A DNA stretch of 64,000 bases, taken from assembly GCA_003427395.1 (NCBI GenBank), contig BFEA01000181.1, positions 585,933 to 649,932 of the forward strand. Reading direction: 5' to 3'. This document shows, piece by piece, positions 9,366 through 19,200 of this stretch; the stretch's first letter is position 1, and each line of letters opens with the position of its first letter. The notes under the pieces were generated by a model that searched no databases, was not told where the DNA came from, and worked only from the letters and a program-made list of their open reading frames with translations. This stretch comes from Chara braunii (taxonomy: Eukaryota; Streptophyta; Charophyceae; Charales; Characeae). The translations under genes and the position numbers were made by a program.

Positions 9366-10895
9366 GCAGTCAGACACAGTCTGAACTTCTACATATTCCC
9401 TGATTTACCCTTTGACTTGGTGTTTTCTATGCAGTGGTTGAAAGCAGTCAACCCAAGGATCGATTGGCAGATCCCAAAAGTTGAACTGCCTAACAGACAG
9501 GGGGTGTATCAGCCATGCATGATTGCTGTTGAACACCACCCTAAATTGAGTTGCTACTGCCTGAGAGCGAGGGAGTTTCATGCTCTCTCACGCCAGTACC
9601 ACCACGAGCGTCTGTTTGTTGCTTTGGTCAAGCAAACAGATGCTCCTCCAGTTTCCTGTCCTCCTGAGATACAGCAGGTGGTGGACAAGTATGCCGATCT
9701 GATGCAGGAGCCCTTTGGGTTACCCAACCGGCCAACCAAGCATCACATTGAGCTGCTGCCTGGAGCAGTCCCTCCTAAGGGCCGCATCTACAAGATGTCC
9801 CTTGCTGAGCTTGAGGAGCTCAGAAAACAGCTTGAGAGCCTGACCAGCAAGGGCTGGATTAGGCCCAACACTTCTGAATTCGGTGCACCTGTTCTCTTTG
9901 TACCTAAAGGGAACGGCGAGTTCAGAATGTGTATTGACTACAGGGGTCTCAACAAGATCACTAGGAAGAGTACAGAGCCACTTCCTAGGATCGATGACCT
10001 CCTGGACATGGTACAGGGCTGCACTGTGTTCAGCAAAGTCGACCTCAAGTCTCGGTACCACCAGATTGAGATGGCAGAGGAGGATGTCCACAAGACAACC
10101 TTCAAAACCAGGTATGGCTCTTACGAGTTCCTGGTCATGTCGTTTGGACTTTGCAATGTCCCAGGCACCTTCCAGATAGAGATGCACCGCATCTTCAGGC
10201 CTTACCGGGACAAGTTCATGGTTGTCTACCTGGATGACATCCTGGTATTCACCTGGACTGCCAGGGAACATGCGGAGCACCTGGCTTTGGTCCTTCAGTC
10301 ATTACGTGACAGCCAGTACAAGATCAACAGAGAGAAATCCTCTTTTGGAGTTCCCTCTGTCATCTATCTGGGTCACGTGATCTCTAGAGATGGCTTGGCT
10401 TCTGAAGCAGCCAAGATAGCTGCTATTCAGGAGTGGCCTCAGCCACAGACAGTGAGGAATGTCAGGTTCTTCATGGGTTTGGCCTCATACTACAGAAAGT
10501 TTGTCAGGAACTTTTCTGCAGTGGCTGCACCCCTGACCAACCTAACAAAGAAAGACACTCCTTTTCTTTGGTCCCTTCCCTACCAGTTGGCCTTTACACG
10601 ACTCAAGAAGGCCCTGACTCGTGCACCTGTGTTGAAGTTACCTGATCCCACTCTGCCATTCATCCTGACCACGAACGCCAGTCAGTATGGCATTGGGGCA
10701 GTTCTTCAGCAGGATGATGGGAATGGTGTACGGCCTGTAGAGTTTATGAGTAAGAGGATCAAGACTCAAAAGCTCAAGGACTCCACCTACGAGAAAGAGC
10801 TATATGCGCTTGTCTGTGCCCGGACGTACTTTCTCCTGGGAAGACACTTCAAGATCTTCTCAGATCATTCCACCTTACAGTGGATGAAGTCCTGG
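9366..10895 (+). pseudogene. B1 PR end, reverse transcriptase and RNase H
   Basis: The segment is open over about 500 codons. It has the PR end (DLVFSMQWL), RT motifs (KGWIRPNTSEFGAPVLF, CIDYRGLN, FSKVDLKSRYHQIEM, VMSFGLCNVPGTFQ), the catalytic YLDD in VVYLDDILVF (about 10226-10255), connection motifs (FLGH-type YLGHVISRDGL, FMGLASYYRKF) and RNase H (LTTNASQYGIGAVL, where the usual TTDAS reads TTNAS, KELYALVCA, FKIFSDHSTLQWMKS). RT copies element RNA into DNA and RNase H removes the template. At about 10895 a deletion of about 20 nt relative to B2 shifts the frame. This is the longest unbroken pol segment of the window. Confidence 0.9.
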
Positions 10896-12531
10896 CACGA
10901 TACATTCAGTTCATCAACATGTTTGACTTTGAACTGAAAGACAAGAAGGGCTGCTACAATAAGGTAGCAGATGCCCTCTCTCGTAGGCCTGACTCTTTTG
11001 CGCTGATCTCCTCTACTCACTCCTTTGGAGAGGAGACCCGTCAGACCATTGCTCGTCTACTGCCTCAAGACCAGACTTTCGGACCCATAGTCAGGAATCT
11101 GCAAGCAGATCCTAATTCTGAACCAGGCTATGCTCCGAGTTCAGACCTGCTGTATACGTACAGTAGAGGTGAGGAGCGCTTGTGCATTCCCCAGGACCAG
11201 CGGCTCAGGGCACTGCTGATGTCAGAGTGTCATGATGCCCGTGGACATTTTGGGTTCCTGAAGTCATATGCAGCCCTGTCGCAACACTTCTTCTGGAAGG
11301 AGATGCGGAGTGATATGCTGCGTTATGTGGAAACCTGCGAGAGCTCTGCCAAAGGAATAAGATCCAGCGTAGGCCTCCTTTGGGATTGCTCAAACCCTCA
11401 CCCATACTTGATGGCCCTGCTGAATCTGTGGCGATTAACTTCACAGATTTAGGCAAGACCACCCCTCGTGGCATGCGTCAGGTTATGGTGTGCGTGGACA
11501 GGTTCTCCAAATACGCAGAGTTCATCCCCTTGCTAGAGGTAGCTAGGGTCCCGGCTATGAGAGCAGCCTTTTCAGAGAGGTGGGCCACTCACCATGGACG
11601 GCCCACTTCGATCGTCAGTGATAGAGACCCCAGATTTTGCAGCGATGAGTGGCAGTCCTATTGTAAGGACTACCGGCACTCACAATTGGACATGACTTCT
11701 GGTCATTATCCTGAAGCCAATGATAAGGTTGAAGTGATGAACCAAGTCTTATTCCAATTGCTGCGTCCTGTCATCTCTCCAGATCAGCAGGACTGGGATC
11801 TTCACTTGGCTAGGGCACAACTCATGTATAACATGTCTGTCCATTCCTCGACAGGGTTCAGTCCCTACCAGTTGCACTGGGGACGTGAGCCCCGTCAGCC
11901 TCTCGATGATATCATCCATAAGGCTAAGCCAGATCTGACACCAGGCACATCAGAGTTCACCAGACGGTATCGTATAGATGTGGGAAGAGCACGGGCGAAC
12001 TTGTTCAAAGCCCAAAAGGCTATGATTGAACAAGCCAATCGCCACAGGCGGCCTTCCCCCATCCGCACTGGTGATTATGTCTGGGTAGCCAGTTCTGAGT
12101 TGTCAAGGGAGGAGGATATCTCTCCCAAGTTGTTGCCTCGTTACCTGGGTCCATGGCAGGTCCCAGATACAGTGGGCGCGGATCCCTTCGGTTCGTCGTA
12201 TGTTATCGACATCCCGCTGCATCTACGCACCTACCCGGTTTTCCATGCATCCAAGCTGCTACCTTTCACCCCAGCTGATGCATTCCCAGACCGGCCCCCT
12301 CAGTTTGGTCCACCGATCCCTGGCAAGGGATATGACGTGAAGTCCATTGAGGATGAGTGGGGCAGAGGCCCCGATCGACAGTATCTTGTGAAGTTTTCTT
12401 TCCAGCCCCCTACTGAGAACAGAAGGTTCTACATGAGGGAACTTCTCAAGACAGCAAAGTTAGTTGTATTGCGATATGAAGCGGCTCAGAAGGGTATCCT
12501 TCCACGCCGATCACCTCGCCTGCATCCCTAG
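10896..12531 (+). pseudogene. B1 integrase with chromo-like C-terminus
   Basis: It begins with the RNase H end (FINMFDFELKDKKG, ADALSRRPD), then an H-H/C-C zinc finger (ECHDARGHFG ... CESSAKG). A 2-nt AG insertion at about 11342 shifts the frame within the Cys pair region. The catalytic core from about 11380 is open to the end. The first catalytic Asp is replaced: SVAINFTDL here against SMSIDFIDL in B2. The second Asp (SDRDPRF) and a Glu (KVEVMNQ) are present. The C-terminal domain has GDYVWV, PKLLPRYLGPW and FHASKLLPF, then a weak chromo-like tail ending PRRSPRLHP. The integrase would insert the cDNA into the host genome, but this copy should be inactive. Confidence 0.88.
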
Positions 12532-12568
12532 GTCGGAGGTCCTCGCTCCCTGGGGGTTAAGGCGGCAA

Positions 12569-13648
12569 TGACTTGCTGATTTTGACTGTCGAGACTGATC
12601 ACGAGGCTGTGTAGTACAGCGGTAGGGTAGATTCGCAATTTTGTTTGGCTGAGGGCTAACCGAGGGACCTACCTGTGAGGAAATTAGGACATATCGGCAA
12701 ATTTGGGAAAATACAGCCCTAACACTAACCGAATTTCCTACTACTACCGTAACTGCGAATAGCAGGCCCGGGTTACCCCTAGGACAGACAGGCCCTAAGG
12801 GCCTATACTGATAGACGGTCCCATAGCCTATAGTCGGGTCCGGTAGAGGTCGAGAGGCCGAAACAGAAACTGTACCGGTCAATCAGTCAGTCCGGTCTAG
12901 GTCGAGTCTAGGGTAGTTGTAGTCTATAGATAGGATAGGCACATCGGTCCAAGACTTTTGGCGGTTCATTCTCACGAAGCAGCATTGGAGAAGCCAAGCA
13001 AGTTGGTGGCGGTGATTGTCTACAGGCGGCATCCTGAGACCCTCGCCGTGGACAGCGGCCATAGCCGGTTCTCCTGAAGTGTGCCAGAGCTGGGGCACCC
13101 TCAACGCATCTAACCCTGGTGGTATCTGCGTGTGGCCGGGCTATATCGAGGCTCTACACTGTACACTCGTGGGTGGTGGCAGCCATAGCTGCCTGGTTCT
13201 TCGTCAGAGTTGGCCATCGACACTGAGGACTGCATCGCCGGATCTGTTCTTCATCTGGGTGGTTGGCGCTGGCCTCTGGGAGGCTGTTTTGATGTGGCGC
13301 TACTAACTGGGTGTAGGATAGTGAGTGGAGAGTGAGGTTCTGAGAGTGGCGAGATGCTGGACCAAACTCTGTTACGATATTTGGTTTGAGTGGCTCATCA
13401 TCAGTGTGAATTTCGATTGTTATCCTCGCAGGTTCTTTTGTGATTGGTTGTTGGGAGTTTGTCAGAGAGTGAGAAACACTGTGTGTCTTCTCCCCATCTG
13501 TGCATGGTTGTCTTCCGCTGTCTATTTTTATCTGTGTGCAGTTTGGACTCTGCCTCCTCTCCCCTTTCTCTTATGCATGTATGGGCGTGTATGAGACTGT
13601 CTATGTGTGAGTGGCGGTAAAAATCGTCAGGCAACCAAGTTCATAACA
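12569..13648 (+). mobile_element. 3' LTR of element B1
   Basis: It starts with TGACTTGCTG just after a G-rich tract (TGGGGGTTAAGGCGG) and ends with TTCATAACA at 13648. The B2 LTR starts with TGACTTGCTG and ends with ATCATAACA. It is 1080 bp long against 937 bp for B2. It holds GCCATAGC at 13058-13065 and 13182-13189. The block at 13560-13648 (GTATGGGCGTGTATGAGAC) matches the LTR end of B2 only loosely, so the B1 copy is older or a different subfamily. Confidence 0.8.
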
Positions 13649-13654
13649 TCTGCT

Positions 13655-14139
13655 TGGCTGTGTGTGGCCTGGCTGGAAGCTTCGAGTAGCTTCCATTTGG
13701 GCCCCAGTACCTGCGCCCAGGCCCAGTGCTACAGTTGAGGGCCTGGGCCCCTTTACAGTTGGACACGGCCTGAGTCTCCAGACTTGGGCCGTTTCCTGCA
13801 TCTGCACAGGCCCCGGGGTATGTACGTCGACAGTGCTGCTTTTGCGTAGGCATGTAGCCACTTCGTGATGTATCGGCCCTCCATTGTGTTTATGTGCCCA
13901 GGTGCAACTGCCACGGCCTGGGCCAAACTGTATGACGCAGCTTAGGGAGGCTCACGCTCCGCTCAACCAACTGGCGGGCTGTAACAGCCTGGATACCCAC
14001 ATATGAAAAATGTCGAATTTTGGGCTCTAGTGAATATTCAGGCCCGCCTTCACTTAGGGCGGGCACTTGGCTTGCTGGGGGGGCTCTGCCCAGAACATGT
14101 GCATGTCTGATAAGGGCCCGCGAGGGCTCATTCCTCGCA
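13655..14139 (-). mobile_element. G-family LTR fragment
   Basis: It shares the CAACCAACTGGCG block (about 13965), the GCCTTCACTTAGGGCGGGC phrase (about 14047-14065) and the terminal CCTCGCA (14133-14139) with the other G LTRs. It is about half length, with the U5-side part missing, and abuts the B1 LTR end within a few bases. Confidence 0.75.
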
Positions 14140-14149
14140 AATGCATTAA

Positions 14150-14612
14150 GAATCCTGAAAATTGGAGGGCTTGTAAATTAAGTCGTGATCTTTCCAGGTG
14201 AAAGGATTCACGCTGCAGACATCCCAGTCCTGATCCCAGAGTCCCGAACTGTCCCAGTCCCAGGCTGTCCCAGTAGGTTAGACCGTAGGGTCTAGAGTCC
14301 AAAACGTCGTACGTCGGTAGGTGTCGGTACCGAAGCGTCATAGGTCGCTAGGAGTCCGTCCGGTACCCGACAAGAAAAGTCCAGAAGAAGTCCACTCCAG
14401 TTCAGTCCGACAATCCCAAGTCCAATTTTGGAGCATGTCCCAGGAAAGTCCGGAAGTTACCGGACGGACAAAATATTTGCAGCAGACAGGTCGCGGCCGA
14501 CTGGTACCGTTCTAAAGCCGGCCAAGCCAATCCAAGCCAAGCCAAGTCCTATATTTAGCTGCTACAGTGCAGTGGCTCAGCACTTGGTCTGTTGCGAGAT
14601 GCGGAAGCGTGC
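14150..14612 (-). repeat. F repeat, minus copy
   Basis: The reverse complement aligns with 15360-16250: both have CACTGTAGCAGC near one end, AAATATAG, a GGTACCGACACCTACC phrase, CTGGGACAGCCTGGGAC and GTGAATCCTTTCAC at the other end. No coding frame and no LTR-like TG...CA ends are evident. It pairs with the plus copy to make an inverted repeat around 14613-15354. Nature unknown. Confidence 0.7.
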
Positions 14613-14765
14613 GTTAAGATAACTTGGGCACGACACGCCCAAAGGAGAAGAGGGCGCTCGCGAGTGACTCCATAGCTAGGCTAGGGGTAGAGCAGGAGGA
14701 CGACGGCCATAGCCGCCAGGTTGTAAGCTTGCCTAAGTGGGTGTATCCAGGGTGACGAACTAGGT

Positions 14766-14825
<60 letters not shown>

Positions 14826-14857
14826 CAGATCGAGCCAAGTCAGGAGAAACAAGACGA

Positions 14858-14890
<33 letters not shown>

Positions 14891-15354
14891 AGAGAGAGAA
14901 GAGAGAGAAGCCATAGCCGCCACCTGATTGAGATCCGTTGTGTGTGTGTGTGTGTGAGGTAGAGCCGCTGGAGACAAACATTCTTGTATATTAACAATAA
15001 TATTGGAGACTACATCTTCAACTGTTGATTGTATCTGGATTTGGCTTCTCACGTGTGAACTCTCATCATGAGTCTCATGTGAATGTTCATTGATGTATGC
15101 AAGGTTGAACTTGATGAGTACTTGGCTCATTTCACAGAAAAAAAAAAAAAAAAATTAAAAATTTGTTTCAACCGCGAAAAAAATGGCTTCGGCAATTCCA
15201 CGCATTTTTCATTTTTGCCATTGTGTCGGTTCTCCATACTGTGGTTACCGGTAGCCGCATGAAAATATGCTACTGGTCCCCCAAGATTTTTCGCGGCGGG
15301 GGAACTAGTGGTTTAACGCACAGCAGCGTCTCCGCATCTTGCAATTGAACAAGT
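14613..15354. repeat. Microsatellite-rich spacer between F copies
   Basis: It contains (GA)n at about 14766-14824 and 14860-14910, (TG)n at about 14939-14956, and an A-run at about 15139-15155. Two GCCATAGC motifs lie at 14706-14713 and 14910-14917. Open frames here are driven by the GA repeat and I do not accept them. No gene is seen. Confidence 0.85.
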
Positions 15355-16260
15355 GATGAGCCGCTGCACTGTAGCAGCCAAATATAGAGCTGGACTTGGC
15401 TTGGCCTGCTTCAGACTGGTACAGGCCGGCCGCAGCATGTCAACAAAAAAATTCCCACGAGAAATAAAAGTTGAAAAAACATTCCATAAAAAAAAAATCC
15501 TTCATATTTATAAATTATCATTCCAATGTTCGTCAAATTTTAAAATTTTCAGTTTTATTTGATAAGATCCCATCTAAATATGAGCTTTCCCTTCCAACTA
15601 CATCTATTTGTTCAAGATGGAATGAAAGTCTGGACGAGTTTATGAAATGTTTTAATTAAATTTTCATTCTACTACAAGAAATGTCTTCTAATTTAGATTG
15701 GACTAACCTATTTATGACTGAAAATCCTTACTTAGAATGACAGTCCAATTAAAATATTTCATGAACTCGTCCAAACTTTCATTCCATCTTTAGCATGCAG
15801 TTCAAATAAGAAGGGATGCCCCATTGTTGGAAGGAAAGTTTTTAAGTAAGACGGAAAATTTTAAAATTGGAATAACATTTTTTAAGATGGAATGAAAATT
15901 TAAAATTTAGAATGTAATTTCACTATAGAATGATTATTTAATTCCAGGAGATTTTTCCATTGGTCTCCTGCAATCATTTTGTCGGCCCGGTAGCTTCCAG
16001 ACTTTCCTGGGACATGCTGCAAAAATAGGACTTGGGGCTGTACTGTACTGGACTGGACTGGACTTTTCTTGTTGGGTACCGGACTGACTTTTACCGACCT
16101 GTGACGTTTTGGTACCGACACCTACCAACCTACGATACTTCAGCCTATGGACCCTACGACCTACCCTACTGGGACAGCCTGGGACCCAGACTGGGACATT
16201 TTGGAACCCTGGGACCAGGGCTGGGGATGTCTGCACGTGAATCCTTTCACAAAACTTTAG
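15355..16260 (+). repeat. F repeat, plus copy, interrupted
   Basis: This is the plus-strand partner of 14150-14612. The match covers about 15360-15440 and about 15965-16260. The middle (about 15440-15960) is AT-rich and absent from the other copy, so it is an insertion. Confidence 0.7.
15465..15925. mobile_element. AT-rich foldback (MITE-like) element
   Basis: The segment is a long imperfect inverted repeat. The inner arms 15612-15662 and 15745-15795 match closely (AAGATGGAATGAAAGT against ACTTTCATTCCATCTT, and TGGACGAGTTTATGAAAT against ATTTCATGAACTCGTCCA). Outer parts continue with weaker pairing (AAATTTTAAAATTTTC against GAAAATTTTAAAATT). The loop is about 15663-15744. There is no coding content. 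It could fold into a long hairpin RNA. The target duplication is not clear. Confidence 0.65.
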
Positions 16261-16392
16261 GGGTACTTTTGAAATTTGGTATGGCATGAGTTTTTTTAAC
16301 TTTTTTTGAAATTTCTCAGAATTTCAGGGGTATTTTTGAAAATTTTCAATGGAAATGAGAGCTTGTATGAAAAATCTCAGAACGTTAGGTTT
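16257..16392. repeat. S repeat, left flank of element G
   Basis: This AT-rich sequence includes TTTCAGGGGTATTTTTGAAA and ATGAAAAATCTCAGAACG. The same sequence occurs at 29145-29215 on the other side of element G, so G appears to have inserted into an S array. Confidence 0.7.
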
Positions 16393-17843
16393 TGCGAGGC
16401 CACAGCCCGCTCTGGGCATTTTGGGGCCTTTCATCAAGCATGGGCGCCCTAAGTGAAGGTGGCACTGTAAAATCACATGAGGCCTATTTTGTCCTTTATG
16501 CTGCGTCAGTTGGTTGAATGGACCTAGGCCGTGGGTAACAATATCTGGTCGAGGGCTTCTAGGCCCTTCCTGAGTTCTCTGGAAATAGGCCCTGGGCCAG
16601 ACACGAGGCACAAACTGCATGCAGCACACACGGCAGTTGGACACGCATAACCACCTGGGGCCCTGCGGAATATTTTGGCCTTAGACCACTTGGGGCCTAC
16701 TGGAAGCTTTTGGGCAGGGGCCCAGTGCAGTCAGGCAACACGCAGCTAGCAGGCCACTTCCATAAAGGAAAGTGTCTGCCTCCGCATTTGGCATTTGGAC
16801 ACTCGCTGCGTATGCGCAAGCGCTGCTGCGCCAGCTGCTGAAGCGAGTGCCTACGCGCTCACGAGCGAGTAGGGAAGAGCAGGCAGCCATAGCCAAGCTG
16901 GCGTGCGTGTTGCTGGATGGGGCGCATGGTGGTCTCTGAGAGAAGGTTAACAACAGTCGTATTTTTCATCACCACTTCAGGACACCCTTCACCACNNNNN
17001 NNNNNNNNNNNNNNNNNNNNNNNNNNNNNNNNNNNNNNNNNNNNNNNNNNNNNNNNNNNNNNNNNNNNNNTGGTTTTCAGGGTCTTCGGACCTTTCACCA
17101 CTTCAGAAGCATTCAGGTTTGAAATCTTGAATGATCCTGAAGTGGTGAAAGCTCCGAAGACCCTGAAAACCACCTGTTTAGGCAGGCTGCATCCTCAAGT
17201 GGTGAAGGGTGGTTTTCATGGTCTTCGGACCTTTCACCACTTCAGGACCATTCAGGATTTCCAAACTGCCCAAAACTCTCACTTGACCACTTCAGGACAC
17301 CCTTCACCACTTCAGGATGCAGCCTGCCTAAACAAGTGGTTTTCAGGGTCTTCATACCTTTCACCACTTCAGGACCATTCAGGATTTTCAAACTGCCCAA
17401 AACTCTCACTTCAGAATTTTCATTCCTGAATTTTCAGCTACCCGATAACCGCTTGTGTGGTCTCCGGACGCGTGTGGCATCTGTGTGGAGGATCGAGGTT
17501 GTGAGTGAAGCGAGGGACATACCTGGTGCTTGATGTGAACGACATTGGTTGAGATCTGCTCGTACTTCGGGGAGTTGTTGATGCCACCAACGGCATTATA
17601 CATAGGCTAGATAGGATCTGCCATTTGTAGTCTGGGGACTGAGCGCCAGATAGGGAATCGACATTGGTTCATTGATGATGATGAAGAGACTATTCCAACA
17701 TTGTCATTTGTGAGCTTTGTTGTGCTCTTATTTGGTGTAATTCGAGTTGCAATTTTGCTTTTGGTTCGAGGTCGAGACCATTTGGTTCCATGTGTATGAT
17801 GTAGCTTGGTTTCTGAGTTTCGCTAGCGCTCATTTTCCTTGCA
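16393..17843 (+). mobile_element. 5' LTR of element G
   Basis: It starts TGCGAGGCC and ends TTTTCCTTGCA. It aligns with the 3' LTR at 28143-29090 at roughly nine bases in ten by eye. It is 1451 bp rather than 948 bp because of the foldback-type insertion at about 16930-17455. The sense-strand motif GCCATAGC is at 16886-16893. Confidence 0.85.
16930..17455. repeat. Foldback/direct-repeat insertion in G 5' LTR, with 75-N gap
   Basis: Absent from the 3' LTR, this segment is made of many copies of a CCACTTCAGGA-type phrase in both orientations. The part 17071-17172 is nearly a perfect palindrome of 102 bp (TGGTTTTCAGGGTCTTCGG against CCGAAGACCCTGAAAACCA). The gap 16996-17070 falls beside it, which is typical of assembly failure at hairpins. 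It is flanked by an imperfect direct repeat TGGTCTCTG/TGGTCTCCG, a possible 9-bp target duplication. Confidence 0.75.
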
Positions 17844-17846
17844 TTT

Positions 17847-17858
17847 TGGTATCGGAGC
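17847..17858 (+). promoter_or_regulatory. Primer-binding site of element G
   Basis: TGGTATCGGAGC lies 3 nt after the LTR end. It differs by one base from TGGTATCAGAGC, the common plant retrotransposon PBS complementary to the 3' end of initiator tRNA-Met. It marks the minus-strand start of reverse transcription and proves that 16393-17843 is a 5' LTR. Confidence 0.85.
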
Positions 17859-19200
17859 TATGGTACGTTGCGCTCATCTCGCGCTCGTCTTCTGCCTATG
17901 CGGTTCATGCACGCGGTTAGCTGGGTGAGCGACCGTGGGTAGCGTGCAGTGAGGAGGGCGAAGGCGACCCAGGAGGAGAGGGGTATTGCCAGGAAGGCTG
18001 TGTTGTGATATTGGGTGTTTCGCAGTGTGATGAGAACTATCTGATGTGCGATTGATGCTGAGGTGGAACGACGGTATAATGCTGGTTGTGCGAAGGCAAT
18101 GATTGGTCATCGCAATCGACGTCAAGTCATCTGGTGAGAATATTTGTGGTTGGGGGCAGCTATTTTGAGGTACGTTGCTCTTAACCTTATCTACCCTCTT
18201 CGACACTTCTTACTGTGAGGATGTGTGTTATGTCTTGAGAGTCCTCTCATGTGAGGAGTCGAGTGCACTCAACCTTGAGAGTCAGCATTGTTCACGTGGA
18301 GCATCTGGAAGGAGAGGGCGTTGCCATCTAAAGGGCCCATGACGAAACACTGGGTCACGATCACCATGCCAACCCACCGGGAGTAGAGCACGCATGCTTT
18401 GCTGCTTTGTCCTTTGTCTACCTGTTGCGCTATAGATAGGTCATGAGGGGCAGGCCAAGCCTATAGGGGAGACGAGGACCGGACGTCTTTAAATAAGTAC
18501 CAGCGGGTTACTTTCCATTGACTCTGATTGTTGTCCTGTCTGCGACGTTAAAATAATTCTTGAGGACCTTGAGGGTTGTCCTTAAACTGCCTCTTGATCA
18601 GCCAATTGGTCAGTGTAAGGCTCGCTGCACGCGAAGGTAAATATGGTGCAGGGCTGGCCAGCTCAGCATTGACTTGGGGCACAGGGGTGGGTCGTGCACA
18701 CCTTTAGACACCAGCGCCATCCGGATTGCTTAGGAACGCTGACGTCAAGCGACATCAAGAAGAACATAAGGGGGGTTAGATTTCAAGTGATATGTTCGGG
18801 AACAATTCCACTCTGCAAACAGCCACACAAATGATGCTATTTTTATTTTGATTAGTTAGATGTTATTGCTATTAACACATCTGACAGACAACATAGGTAG
18901 AACTATCGGTTTTTCCATATTTGCTCTTTGTTTGCGGACTAGTCAAATAAAATAGTTTCATTTGTAGGAATCTGGACTTACCCGAGGGACCCAACTGTGT
19001 ATCAACTAATAATGCCACCGATTAATTATTTTTATTTATTTTAAATCGGTCTAACCACCACGCTGCGGTAGGCAACCGAGTGTGTCCTAGTGCAGACAGT
19101 GTACGATGCTGTAGCATATGAAAAATAATCGGTCTGACCACGACTGTGCAGTAGGCAACTGAGTGTGTCCTAGTGCAGATAGTGTACGGTGCTGTAGCAT
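17859..19200 (+). other. Untranslated leader of element G
   Basis: No gene is seen. An 83-bp tandem duplication lies at its end (units starting AATCGGTCT at 19044 and AATCGGTCT at 19127), and each unit ends in TGTAGCATATGA. In the second unit this ATG is the gag start codon, so the first unit carries a decoy ATG followed by a short frame. Confidence 0.6.

Larger units (their letters stand above)
7682..13648 (+). mobile_element. Element B1, Ty3/gypsy, 5'-truncated
   Basis: The domain order gag, PR, RT, RNase H, INT, 3' LTR is the Ty3/gypsy order. The 5' LTR, leader and N-terminal half of gag are missing: the element starts abruptly inside gag at about 7682, joined to A1 in the opposite orientation. 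It is close to B2 (32845-47836) along its whole length. Its pol carries fewer breaks than that of B2, but it has a reversed gag fragment of another element inside PR and a catalytic change in integrase. Confidence 0.85.

Noticed and set aside
14614-15130. Frames rich in Ser-Leu repeats
   Set aside because: They are translations of the (GA)n/(TC)n microsatellites.
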